Shown here in pieces: positions 18,092 to 25,347 of a stretch of 27,303 nt of DNA. The first letter of the stretch is position 1. Each line of letters opens with the position of its first letter. The position numbers and the translations under genes are program-made. The notes beneath the pieces are model-generated. The model had not been told where the DNA came from, did no database searches, and saw nothing but the letters and a program-made list of their open reading frames with translations. This stretch comes from Oceanipulchritudo sp049975345 (lineage in GTDB: Bacteria > Verrucomicrobiota > Verrucomicrobiia > Opitutales > Oceanipulchritudinaceae): assembly GCA_049975345.1 (NCBI GenBank), contig JBNGDP010000039.1, positions 1-27,303 of the forward strand, written 5' to 3'.

Positions 18092-18776
18092 TCCCGACGA
18101 GATCATCTTCTGGCAATCCGGGATCTTCAAGCTCAACGCCACAATTGCATTCACCTGGGCCCTCATGCTCGTGCTGGCGGTCGGAGCACTGCTTGTCACA
18201 CGCAGACTCACCACGGATCATCGGCGTTCGCGCTGGCAGAACCTTTTGGAAATCGTTGTCAGCCTCATCGCGAACCAAATAGAGGAAGTCGGCCTGCCAC
18301 ACCCCAAAAAATATATCGGCTTTCTGGGCACACTGTTCCTGTTTGTCGCGGCGGCCAGCCTCTGCACGGTCATCCCCGGCTTCGAACCCCCGACCGGTTC
18401 GCTCTCCACCACAGCGGCCCTGGCGTTGTGCGTTATGGTGGCCGTGCCGCTGTTCGGCATCACCGAGCGGGGCCTGGGCAACTACCTCAAATCCTACCTG
18501 CAGCCGACCTTCATCATGCTGCCGTTCAATGTCATCAGCGAAATCTCCCGCACGCTGGCCCTGGCCGTCCGCCTGTTCGGCAACATGATGAGCGGCGCGA
18601 TGATCATCGGGATTCTGCTGGCGATCACGCCCTTCATCTTCCCGGTGGTCATGACCGCGCTCGGTCTGCTCACCGGGATGGTGCAGGCCTACATCTTCTT
18701 CATCCTGGCCACGGTTTACATCGCGGCCGCCGCACGCACGCGCAAGCCGGAGGCAGAGCCGTCACCCGCCGCTTGA
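18081..18776 (+). CDS. atpB: N-ATPase subunit a
   Basis: The membrane stator subunit a, 231 residues with about five to six membrane segments, forming the ion half-channels. The essential arginine is R164 in LAVRLFGNMMSG, equivalent to Arg210 of the E. coli subunit. Other family phrases are LLEIVVSLIANQIEEVG, KYIGFLGTLF and MLPFNVISEISRTLAL. AAGGAGG lies six bases before the ATG, the strongest ribosome site in the operon. A 39-base gap follows before atpE, the largest in the operon. Confidence 0.95.
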   Translation: MRLSPDEIIFWQSGIFKLNATIAFTWALMLVLAVGALLVTRRLTTDHRRSRWQNLLEIVVSLIANQIEEVGLPHPKKYIGFLGTLFLFVAAASLCTVIPGFEPPTGSLSTTAALALCVMVAVPLFGITERGLGNYLKSYLQPTFIMLPFNVISEISRTLALAVRLFGNMMSGAMIIGILLAITPFIFPVVMTALGLLTGMVQAYIFFILATVYIAAAARTRKPEAEPSPAA

Positions 18777-18815
18777 AGCAAAAGAAAACCAACCCACCAA
18801 CCCAAGGACCTGTTT

Positions 18816-19106
18816 ATGGACAGCATCACCATCATTGCGGTGGCCTCAATCGTCACCGCCGGCTTCACCACCGGCATCGGCTGTATCGGGCCGGCGCTGG
18901 GCGAAGGAAAGGCCGTCTCCAGCGCGCTGAGTTCATTGGCGCAACAGCCGGACGCCTCCGCCACCATCACCCGCACGCTCTTCGTCGGCCTGGCCATGAT
19001 CGAGTCCACCGCGATCTACTGCTTCGTGGTGTCGATGATCCTGATCTTCGCCAATCCCTTCTGGAACCAGGTAATTGCCGCGATTACCAAGGTGGCGGGA
19101 GAATAA
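18816..19106 (+). CDS. atpE: N-ATPase rotor subunit c with two-carboxylate ion site
   Basis: The rotor ring subunit, 96 residues with two membrane helices. Helix 1 carries CIGPALGEGKAV and helix 2 AMIESTAIYCFVV. Aligned by eye to the Na+-binding c subunit of Ilyobacter, E63, S64 and Y68 match its E65, S66 and Y70. E30 takes the place of Q32, at the same spacing of 33 residues from the helix 2 Glu. This looks like a Na+ site with a second carboxylate. Na+ transport is the family proposal, but an N-ATPase ring from Burkholderia has been described as proton-binding, so ion choice is open. AAGGA lies seven bases before the ATG, as suits a highly translated subunit. Confidence 0.95.
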   Translation: MDSITIIAVASIVTAGFTTGIGCIGPALGEGKAVSSALSSLAQQPDASATITRTLFVGLAMIESTAIYCFVVSMILIFANPFWNQVIAAITKVAGE

Positions 19107-19110
19107 TTCC

Positions 19111-19905
19111 ATGCTGATCGACTGGTTCACCGTCGGCGCGCAGGTGCTCAACTTCCTCATCCTTGTGTGGTTGATGAAGCGCTTTCTCTACAAGCCCATC
19201 CTCAACGCCATTGACGCGCGGGAAAAGCGCATCGCCCGGGAGCTCGCGGACGCCGACGCCAAAAGGGCCGAGGCCGAAAAGGAGCGCGCGGCATTCCAGC
19301 TGAAGAACGAGGAGTTCGACGGGCAGCGCGCCGCCCGCTTGAGCCAGGTGGCGGAGGAGGCGAAAGCCGAACACAAGCACCTGCTTGAGGAAGCCCGCAA
19401 GGCCGCCGACGCCTTGAGCGCCCAACGACGGGAATCGCTCGCCATCGACGCGCGCAACCTGAATCAAGCCGTCACCCGCCGGGCGCAGGACGAAGTGTTT
19501 GCCATCGCGCGCAGGGCACTCTCCGATCTTGCCTCGACGAGTCTGGAGGAGCGGATGGGCGCCGTCTTCACCAGGCGCCTGCACGAGCTGAGCGGCGAGG
19601 CAAAGCACGTCCTTTCGGAGGCCCTCCAGACAGCGGCCGAACCCGCGCTCCTGCGCAGCGCTTTCGACCTGCCGGCCGACCAGAGGGCGGCCATTCAAAA
19701 CGCCCTCAACGAAACCTTTTCGGCGGATGTCCGCGTCCGCTTCGAGACCGCCCCGGACTTGGTCAGCGGGATCGAACTCTCCTCAAATGGCCGGAAAGTG
19801 GCCTGGAGCATCGCCGCTTATCTGAAGTCCCTCGAGAAGGCGGTCGGCGAACTGTTGAGCACGGAGGACAAGGCGGAAACCATGCCCTCCACCCGCAACC
19901 GATGA
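19111..19905 (+). CDS. atpF: N-ATPase peripheral stalk subunit b with delta-like C-terminus
   Basis: A 264-residue peripheral-stalk subunit. It begins with one membrane segment (QVLNFLILVWLMKRFL) and the typical YKPILNAIDAREKRI. A long charged helix runs from about residue 30 to 170. The last ~90 residues (FDLPADQRAAIQ, then VSGIELSSNGRKVAWSIAAY) look like the C-terminal part of the delta subunit. Ordinary b subunits are about 160 residues, and this operon has no delta gene (atpH), so this protein probably covers both jobs. GGGAGA is eight bases before the ATG. The stop overlaps the atpA start as ATGA. Confidence 0.92.
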   Translation: MLIDWFTVGAQVLNFLILVWLMKRFLYKPILNAIDAREKRIARELADADAKRAEAEKERAAFQLKNEEFDGQRAARLSQVAEEAKAEHKHLLEEARKAADALSAQRRESLAIDARNLNQAVTRRAQDEVFAIARRALSDLASTSLEERMGAVFTRRLHELSGEAKHVLSEALQTAAEPALLRSAFDLPADQRAAIQNALNETFSADVRVRFETAPDLVSGIELSSNGRKVAWSIAAYLKSLEKAVGELLSTEDKAETMPSTRNR

Positions 19906-21485
19906 ACGCCGCGCCGGAAAACCTTCAGAACCTCTTCGACCGCGCGTTTGCCGGGATCCGCCGGGCTCGGGAATCCGTCAAGCCGCAGCTGGCGCCGCGC
20001 GAGGTGGGCACGATCACGAACGTATCCACGGGTATCGCCCGCGTCTCCGGCCTGCCCGGCTTGGGCTTTGAGGAGTTGCTCGAATTTCCCGGTGGCGTGT
20101 TCGGCATCGCGTTCAACCTGGACGAGGACGAAGTGGGCGTCGTGCTGCTCGGGGAATACTCACACCTGCACACGGGCGACGAGGTCGAGCGCACCGGCCG
20201 CGTCATGGATGTCGCCGTGGGCGAGGGCTTGCTGGGGCGGGTTATTGACCCGCTCGGACGGCCTCTGGACGGCGGCGGGCCAGTGGACTCCGGCAAGCGG
20301 CTGCCCATCGAACGCCCGGCTGCCGCCATCATGGATCGCGCACCCGTCACAGTGCCGCTGCAAACCGGCCTCAAAGTGGTGGATGCGCTCATTCCTGTCG
20401 GGCGCGGTCAGCGCGAATTGATCCTGGGCGACCGGCAGACGGGCAAAACCGCGATCGCGCTCGACTCGATCCTGAACCAGCGCGGCCAGGACGTTGTATG
20501 CGTCTATTGCGCCATCGGCCAGCGCGCCGCTTCGGTAGCGAAGGCCGTTGCCATCCTGCGCGCGCAGGGCGCGCTGGACCACACCCTGGTCGTTGTGACC
20601 GAGGGCAACGATCCGCCCGGCCTGGCCTACATCGCGCCTTACGCGGCAACCAGCATCGCGGAGCATTTCATGGAAGCGGGCCGCGACGTCCTGATCGTGT
20701 ATGACGACCTGACCCAACACGCCCGCGCCTATCGCGAACTTTCCCTGCTGCTGCGCCGGCCGCCCGGACGCGAGGCCTTCCCGGGCGACATTTTCTACAT
20801 TCATTCGCGCCTGTTGGAACGCTCCACCCATTTGAGCCCGGAACGGGGCGGGGGTTCGCTCACCGCCCTGCCCATCATCGAGACCGAGGCGCAGAACATG
20901 TCCGCCTACATTCCGACCAACCTGATTTCCATCACGGACGGCCAAATCTACCTCTCGCCCTCGCTGTTTGCGCTGGGCGTGCTGCCCGCGGTCGATGTCG
21001 GGAAATCCGTTTCGCGCGTCGGCGGCAAGGCGCAACGGGCGGCCTATCGCGCGGTGGCGGGTGACCTCAAGCTCGCCTACGCGCAGTTCGAGGAGCTCGA
21101 AACCTTCGCCCGCTTTGGCGCCCGCCTGGATGAGGACACGCGCGCGATAATCGAGCATGGGCGCCGCATCCGCGCCTGCCTCAAGCAGCCGGAGTTCGCC
21201 CCGGTATCCGTGCCCGCCCAAATTGCCGTGCTGCTGGCGCTGACCGCGGACCTGTTCGACGCCGTTCCATTGGAGCAAATGGCGCGGGCGGAAACAGCCG
21301 TCATCGAGGCTGCAGCGAATATCCCGGCGGAAGTGAGCCAGCGGTTTGAAACCGCAGAAAAGCTGGGCGAGGAGGACCGCCAGACGATCACCGGGATCGC
21401 GCGCCGGGCGCTTGCGCCGTTCCAGCCGAAGCCGGAAGGCAGTCCCGGCGAGCCTGACCGGAGCTCCGCGGAAGAGGTGCCATGA
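19902..21485 (+). CDS. atpA: N-ATPase subunit alpha
   Basis: The nucleotide-binding, non-catalytic alpha subunit of the head, 527 residues. The N-terminal barrel has VGTITNVSTGIARVSGLPG. The P-loop GDRQTGKT is at 176-183. Further family phrases are ALIPVGRGQRELI, YDDLTQHARAYRELSLLLRR, PGREAFPGDIFYIHSRLLER and YIPTNLISITDGQI. It is preceded by atpF and followed by atpG with four-base ATGA overlaps on both sides. The C-terminal ~20 residues are a charged, Pro-rich extension (KPEGSPGEPD). Confidence 0.97.
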   Translation: MNAAPENLQNLFDRAFAGIRRARESVKPQLAPREVGTITNVSTGIARVSGLPGLGFEELLEFPGGVFGIAFNLDEDEVGVVLLGEYSHLHTGDEVERTGRVMDVAVGEGLLGRVIDPLGRPLDGGGPVDSGKRLPIERPAAAIMDRAPVTVPLQTGLKVVDALIPVGRGQRELILGDRQTGKTAIALDSILNQRGQDVVCVYCAIGQRAASVAKAVAILRAQGALDHTLVVVTEGNDPPGLAYIAPYAATSIAEHFMEAGRDVLIVYDDLTQHARAYRELSLLLRRPPGREAFPGDIFYIHSRLLERSTHLSPERGGGSLTALPIIETEAQNMSAYIPTNLISITDGQIYLSPSLFALGVLPAVDVGKSVSRVGGKAQRAAYRAVAGDLKLAYAQFEELETFARFGARLDEDTRAIIEHGRRIRACLKQPEFAPVSVPAQIAVLLALTADLFDAVPLEQMARAETAVIEAAANIPAEVSQRFETAEKLGEEDRQTITGIARRALAPFQPKPEGSPGEPDRSSAEEVP

Positions 21486-22366
21486 GCGACACGACGGCCA
21501 GCCTCAGCCGCAAGATCGGCAGCGCCGCCGACCTGCAATCCGTCGTCCGCACCATGAAAGCGCTGGCAGCCTCGAGCATCGGGCAATATGAGCAGTCCGT
21601 GCGGGCGTTGGGCGATTACTACCGCACCGTGGAGCTGGGCTTGGGCGCGTGGTTCAGAACAGTCAAATCCGGCGCCTCAGTAGTGGAAAGACAAGTACAC
21701 ACCGGTTCCGGCGGGATTGGCGCGGTCGTCTTCGGTTCAGACCAGGGACTGGTCGGCCAGTTCAACGACATTGTGGCCGATTTCACCGTGAAGACCCTCG
21801 CCGACCTGCCGGGCAACCCGCATCTCTGGGCCGTCGGGGAGCGCGTCCATGCGCGCATGACGGATGCCGGACTGCCGCCGCGGGGGCTGTTCACCGTGCC
21901 GAATTCAGTCCAGACGATCACGCCGCTGATCGGGCGGATTCTGGTCGAGCACGCGGCCCACCAGGACCGGGGCGGAGTCACCGAGCTCCACCTCTTCCAT
22001 AACCGCCCCGCGCCGGGCGCGCTATACGCTCCCGTTCATCAGCGCCTGCTCCCGCTCGACGAAACCTGGCGTCGCCGGCTGGCGGGACTTCCCTGGCCGA
22101 CAAGGCCCCTGCCCGAGGTCATGGGTGACAGCGCCACCCTGCGGGCGCTCATCCGCGAGTATCTTTTCGTCTCGCTGTTTCGTTCCTGCGCCGAATCGCT
22201 CGCCAGTGAGAATGCCAGCCGCCTCGCGGCAATGGAACGCGCGGACCGCAACATTGACGAATTGCTGCGGGAGCTCAAGGGCAACTTTCACCGTTTGCGG
22301 CAAAGCGGAATTGACGCCGAATTGTTTGACGTGATCGCCGGATTTGAGGCGCTGGCCGGGCCGTGA
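21482..22366 (+). CDS. atpG: N-ATPase subunit gamma
   Basis: A 294-residue central rotor shaft subunit, the last gene of the operon. The N-terminal helix SLSRKIGSAADLQSVVRTMK, the middle GAVVFGSDQGLVGQFN and the C-terminal helix (SLASENASRLAAMERADRNI) are the typical gamma landmarks. The C-terminus is more diverged than in ordinary F-ATPases, as is usual for the N-type. The gene converges with the radical SAM gene. The ~105-base gap holds a nested hairpin (GCTGC 22374-22378 with GCAGC 22409-22413, and CCACG with CGTGG inside) but no T-run. Confidence 0.93.
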   Translation: MSDTTASLSRKIGSAADLQSVVRTMKALAASSIGQYEQSVRALGDYYRTVELGLGAWFRTVKSGASVVERQVHTGSGGIGAVVFGSDQGLVGQFNDIVADFTVKTLADLPGNPHLWAVGERVHARMTDAGLPPRGLFTVPNSVQTITPLIGRILVEHAAHQDRGGVTELHLFHNRPAPGALYAPVHQRLLPLDETWRRRLAGLPWPTRPLPEVMGDSATLRALIREYLFVSLFRSCAESLASENASRLAAMERADRNIDELLRELKGNFHRLRQSGIDAELFDVIAGFEALAGP

Positions 22367-22471
22367 AAGCACTGCTGCGAAGGTACTCCACGCCATTCCG
22401 TCGTGGCGGCAGCCGATGAGAACACGGGTTTCTCGCTGAAACATGCCATAGCGGACCTTCCGGCAGGGCAT

Positions 22472-23953
22472 TCACACGCGGACGGCCTGGCTGCACTTGC
22501 GAAAGTGGAAGCCATAGATTGCCAGTGTGATCGCTGTCGGCAGCAGCCGCGGCCGCCGCAAAAAGGTCCATAGCAGAAGTCCCCAATAGTGGAACCGCTC
22601 GCGGCCGAGGATGCCCAGTCTGATGCTGGCCGCGGCGAAGGCATGCAGATTGCGCCAACGGACGGGACGGGGCTGGCGCGCAGGCTGGTATTCGCGCAAA
22701 AAGGTGCGGATCCGCTGGTAGTAGGGCCCGGGCGCGTACAGGTAAACCATCAACTGCTTGTATCCGCGGTGCAATAGCTCGCGGTCCATGAGCGGGATGA
22801 AGTTGAGCGAGCCATCGAGGTTGTCGCCGCTGGAGTCGCCGATCAGGCGGCCCTGCTGGCAGAGCCTCTGATGCAGTTTCGTGCCGGGCACCGCCTGCAG
22901 CAACCCGACCATCGCGGTCACAATACCGCTCTGCTGGATAAAGTTTATCTGGCGCTGGAAAATGGCCGGCGGATCGTTGTCGAAACCGATGATGAAGCCG
23001 CCCTGCACCTGCATTCCGGCGTGTTGAATGCGCTTGACGTCGGCGATGAGGTCGCGGCTCTGGTTCTGGCGCTTGTTGCATTCGTTCAGGCTCGCCTCTT
23101 CGGGAGTTTCAATTCCGACGAAAACCTGGTCAAAGCCCGCGGCGACCATCAGGCGCATGAGCGCGTCATCGTCGGCGAGGTTGATGGACGCCTCGGTGTA
23201 GAAGGTGAACCGCGGACGGCCCTGGCGCCAGCGAATCAGGGCCGGGAGCAACTCATCGCGCAGGGAGCGCTTGTTGCCGATCAGGTTGTCGTCCACGAAG
23301 AAGACGGGCCCGCGCCATCCGGCATTCCAGAGGCCGTCGATCTCGCGCAGGACCTGGCTTGCGGTCTTCACCCGCGGCCGGTGACCAAACATGGCGGTGA
23401 CGCTGCAGAACTCGCAGTTAAACGGACAGCCGCGTGAGTATTGCACGCACATCGACGCATAGCGCGGCAGTTTTGCCAGCCCCCACAGCGGGGCCGGTGT
23501 GGCGCGCAGATCCGGCAGGGCCGTTGAGGTATAGACACGCCTGGCGCAGCCCCGGGCGAAGTCGTCCAGGAACTCCGGCAGGGTGGCTTCAGCTTCGTTC
23601 AGCACCAAGTGGTCGACGTCTGGAAACTGCTGGTGCTCAATGGTGAACAGGGGGCCTCCCGCCACGGTCGTTTTACCGGCCGCGCGGCAGCGGACGAGGA
23701 CTTCCACGGCCGAAGTCCGTTGGGCGATCATTGCACTGATCAGAATCAGGTCCGCCCATTCCAGATCCTTCTGCCGCAATGCCGCCGCGTTCAGATCCAC
23801 CAGGCGCTTCTCCCACCGCGCCGGAAGCATTGCGGCGACCGTCAGCAGTCCCAGCGGGGGGAGCGCGGCACGCTTGCGGACAAACTTCAAGGCGTGCTTG
23901 AAACTCCAGAACGTGTCCGGAAATTCGGGGTATATGAGCAACACCTTCATCAT
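22472..23953 (-). CDS. B12-binding radical SAM protein with DUF4070-like C-terminus
   Basis: A 493-residue radical SAM enzyme. The N-terminal ~140 residues form a B12-binding fold (KVLLIYPEFPDTFWSFKHAL, PPLGLLTVAAMLP, LILISAMI). The radical SAM cluster motif is CPFNCEFC in YSRGCPFNCEFCSV, at about residues 174-181, followed by FFVDDNLIGNKR and VFVGIETPEEASL. The C-terminal third resembles DUF4070, the architecture shared with the hopanoid C-2 methylase HpnP and many uncharacterised relatives. A methyl transfer to a lipid is possible, but neighbours give no support (no hopanoid genes here). The start is ATG at 23953 or the adjacent ATG at 23950, with no clear ribosome site. Confidence 0.88.
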   Translation of the reverse strand: MMKVLLIYPEFPDTFWSFKHALKFVRKRAALPPLGLLTVAAMLPARWEKRLVDLNAAALRQKDLEWADLILISAMIAQRTSAVEVLVRCRAAGKTTVAGGPLFTIEHQQFPDVDHLVLNEAEATLPEFLDDFARGCARRVYTSTALPDLRATPAPLWGLAKLPRYASMCVQYSRGCPFNCEFCSVTAMFGHRPRVKTASQVLREIDGLWNAGWRGPVFFVDDNLIGNKRSLRDELLPALIRWRQGRPRFTFYTEASINLADDDALMRLMVAAGFDQVFVGIETPEEASLNECNKRQNQSRDLIADVKRIQHAGMQVQGGFIIGFDNDPPAIFQRQINFIQQSGIVTAMVGLLQAVPGTKLHQRLCQQGRLIGDSSGDNLDGSLNFIPLMDRELLHRGYKQLMVYLYAPGPYYQRIRTFLREYQPARQPRPVRWRNLHAFAAASIRLGILGRERFHYWGLLLWTFLRRPRLLPTAITLAIYGFHFRKCSQAVRV

Positions 23954-24032
23954 CAGCGGCGGGTTTTGCTGGGAGCCGCACGGGGCAGGGCCTCAAGGAC
24001 CACCGGAGCCGGGTCAGCGTGACGGATCGCGA

Positions 24033-24188
24033 TCAGGCCCGTCCGCGGAAGCCACCCATGAAGTATACGATCAGGGCGATCACCAGGACCAGGCCGAGTG
24101 CGCCCCCGCCAAAGGCAGGACCGCCAAAATAGAAGCCGCCGCCGCCGAACAGGAGAATGAGTACAATGAGCAATAGGATTAGGTTCAT
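24033..24188 (-). CDS. Small Gly-rich two-helix membrane protein (DUF3309-like)
   Basis: A 51-residue protein. Read on the minus strand it starts MNLILLLIVLILLFGGGG, has a Gly/Phe-rich middle (FYFGGPAFGGG) and a second hydrophobic segment (LGLVLVIALIVYFMGG), and ends in FRGRA. The pattern resembles the short DUF3309/DUF1328-type stress-associated membrane peptides, whose function is unknown. Support for it being real comes from the promoter. A 7-2-7 operator and a TAGAAT box lie upstream on this strand, and the predicted transcript begins at the A of the ATG. There is no ribosome site, as expected if the mRNA is leaderless. Confidence 0.75.
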   Translation of the reverse strand: MNLILLLIVLILLFGGGGFYFGGPAFGGGALGLVLVIALIVYFMGGFRGRA

Positions 24189-24194
24189 GGCGGT

Positions 24195-24238
24195 ATTCTA
24201 ACCCAATCTGGTCCTTTCCAACATGGGGTGTTGCCCTA
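24195..24238 (-). promoter_or_regulatory. 7-2-7 operator plus -10 box of the 51-residue membrane protein gene
   Basis: On the minus strand, TAGGGCA-AC-ACCCCAT (24238 down to 24223) is followed by 22 nt and then TAGAAT (24200 down to 24195). With the start seven bases after the box, transcription would begin at 24188, the first base of the ATG. The site is divergent from the lipoprotein promoter at 24282. Confidence 0.65.
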
Positions 24239-24281
24239 CCTGCGGTCCGCCCGGGATTTCCCCATGCGGCCCACGGCGGAG

Positions 24282-24325
24282 TAGGGTTTTACCTTATTTC
24301 GCACAAGCCCTTCCAGGAGTAGGAT
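24282..24325 (+). promoter_or_regulatory. 7-2-7 operator plus -10 box of the helical lipoprotein gene
   Basis: TAGGGTT-TT-ACCTTAT at 24282-24297 is followed by 22 nt and TAGGAT at 24320-24325. The right half is the most diverged of the set (ACCTTAT, not ACCCCAT), but the spacing is identical. The predicted start is 24332, the first base of the ATG. The AGGAG at 24315-24319 would then lie upstream of the transcript start and could not act as a ribosome site. Confidence 0.55.
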
Positions 24326-24331
24326 GGATCC

Positions 24332-24814
24332 ATGAAACACACCTCATACCTAACCCGTATTGCCTTACTCGCCGCTTTGGGAGCGTTCGCAGCCGGGTGC
24401 AAACCCTCCGGTGAACAGACGGAGGTCACCTCCGCCAAGGCCATCGACAAACAGCTCGAAGCGGTGCAGAAAGAGGGCGCTGACGCAGCGACCGACCTGT
24501 CCGCGTACTCCTACGCGCAGAAGCAGGAATTTGTCGCAGACATGGAGGCGCAGTTGGCCGCAATGGAAAGCAGCATCGATGAACTCACCGCAAGCATCAC
24601 CAAAGCCAGCGTTGCCGTCCAGACGGAAGCCTCTCCCAAGCTGGCGGCCATTCGGGCCAAGCAGGAGAGTCTCGAGAAACAACTCGACGTTATCAGAGAC
24701 GCCGACGCCTCAACGTGGGATCTGGTAAAGCAGACCACCAGCCAGACATATGAAGACCTCAAATCGAGTTTCAATGACATGCGTCAGTGGCTCGGCGACA
24801 AGGTGGCCCCCTGA
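24332..24814 (+). CDS. Helical lipoprotein, resembles the sll1863-type stress protein family
   Basis: A 160-residue predicted lipoprotein. The signal peptide ends in AFAAGC with the lipid-anchor Cys at C23. The mature part is almost entirely charged and helical with coiled-coil spacing (KAIDKQLEAVQKEG, MEAQLAAMESSIDELTASI, AIRAKQESLEKQLDVIRDA). The phrase YSYAQKQEFVADMEAQL and the alternating LAAIRAKQESLEKQL recall the sll1863-type stress proteins, which are usually soluble, so the lipobox is a difference. It is the first plus-strand gene of the small envelope cluster and has its own operator-promoter. A strong terminator lies 177 bases downstream. The function is not known. Confidence 0.8.
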   Translation: MKHTSYLTRIALLAALGAFAAGCKPSGEQTEVTSAKAIDKQLEAVQKEGADAATDLSAYSYAQKQEFVADMEAQLAAMESSIDELTASITKASVAVQTEASPKLAAIRAKQESLEKQLDVIRDADASTWDLVKQTTSQTYEDLKSSFNDMRQWLGDKVAP

Positions 24815-24990
24815 TGCGTGATCGAAGGCTTTACCCTGACTGTGACTTGGGCTGTCGGCAACGGTATGTTGGCGCACCCGGAGATGATGCATTCACCGGA
24901 TCATTCGCCATGAAATCCTCTGCCAACAGTTCCCCCTGTCGCTAAGTCTACCCAAAAGGATGCTGGGTCGCTACAGCACTCCTAAGATCG

Positions 24991-25019
24991 CCCCCCGTCA
25001 CCACGGGGGGCCTTCTTTT
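24991..25019 (+). terminator. Rho-independent terminator
   Basis: A perfect 8-bp stem, CCCCCCGT (24991-24998) with ACGGGGGG (25003-25010), has a four-base loop and is followed by CC and TTCTTTT. It would end transcripts from the lipoprotein gene and shield the entericidin promoter, whose operator begins 24 bases later. The 173 bases between the lipoprotein stop and this stem hold no convincing ORF. Confidence 0.88.
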
Positions 25020-25042
25020 GGCCAATGTCCAGCCAAGCTGGG

Positions 25043-25086
25043 TCGGGTTACACCCCATTTCCCGGCCCACCCGGCCGTGGTACAAT
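25043..25086 (+). promoter_or_regulatory. 7-2-7 operator plus -10 box of the entericidin-like gene
   Basis: TCGGGTT-AC-ACCCCAT at 25043-25058, then 22 nt, then TACAAT at 25081-25086. The central 12 bases GGGTTACACCCC are identical to those of the csbD operator. The predicted start (~25093) is one base before the ATG at 25094, so the transcript would be essentially leaderless. Confidence 0.65.
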
Positions 25087-25093
25087 GCAGGCC

Positions 25094-25228
25094 ATGAAAA
25101 CAATTCTCAAACGTCTTCTAATCCTCATTGCCGCAACCGCTCTGGCCACCCTGACCTTCAGCGGATGCCAGACCGCCGACGGGCTGGGCCAGGACATCGA
25201 GAACCTCGGGGAAAGCATACAGGACTGA
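25094..25228 (+). CDS. Entericidin A/B family small lipoprotein
   Basis: A 44-residue lipoprotein. The signal segment (LKRLLILIAATALATLTFSG) ends at C25, the likely lipid-anchor residue. The mature 20 residues follow the entericidin pattern: C-Q-T-A-D-G-L-G-Q-D-I-E-N-L-G-E-S-I. Entericidins of E. coli are small envelope lipoproteins tied to stationary phase and osmotic signals; a toxin/antidote pair was proposed there. Only one copy is seen here. An alternative ATG at 25085 lies inside the predicted -10 box and is less likely. The GC-rich hairpin downstream (CCGCCGCGG 25261-25269 with CCGCGGCGG 25281-25289) lacks a T-run. Confidence 0.88.
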   Translation: MKTILKRLLILIAATALATLTFSGCQTADGLGQDIENLGESIQD

Positions 25229-25347
25229 TCCGTCCACCGGAGGCTTTCCAGTCTCGCATCCCGCCGCGGCCGGAGCCCCCCCGCGGCGGCCGGCCTCAGC
25301 CCTGATTCCGGCCCATCGCTTCTCCTCAATCCTAGAACCACACTGTC

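Noticed and set aside
24253..24265. GGGATTTCCCCAT, a possible sixth operator between the two divergent promoters
   Set aside because: The spacing between halves is one base shorter than in the others, and it is neither 20 bp from a neighbouring operator nor 22 nt from a -10 box.
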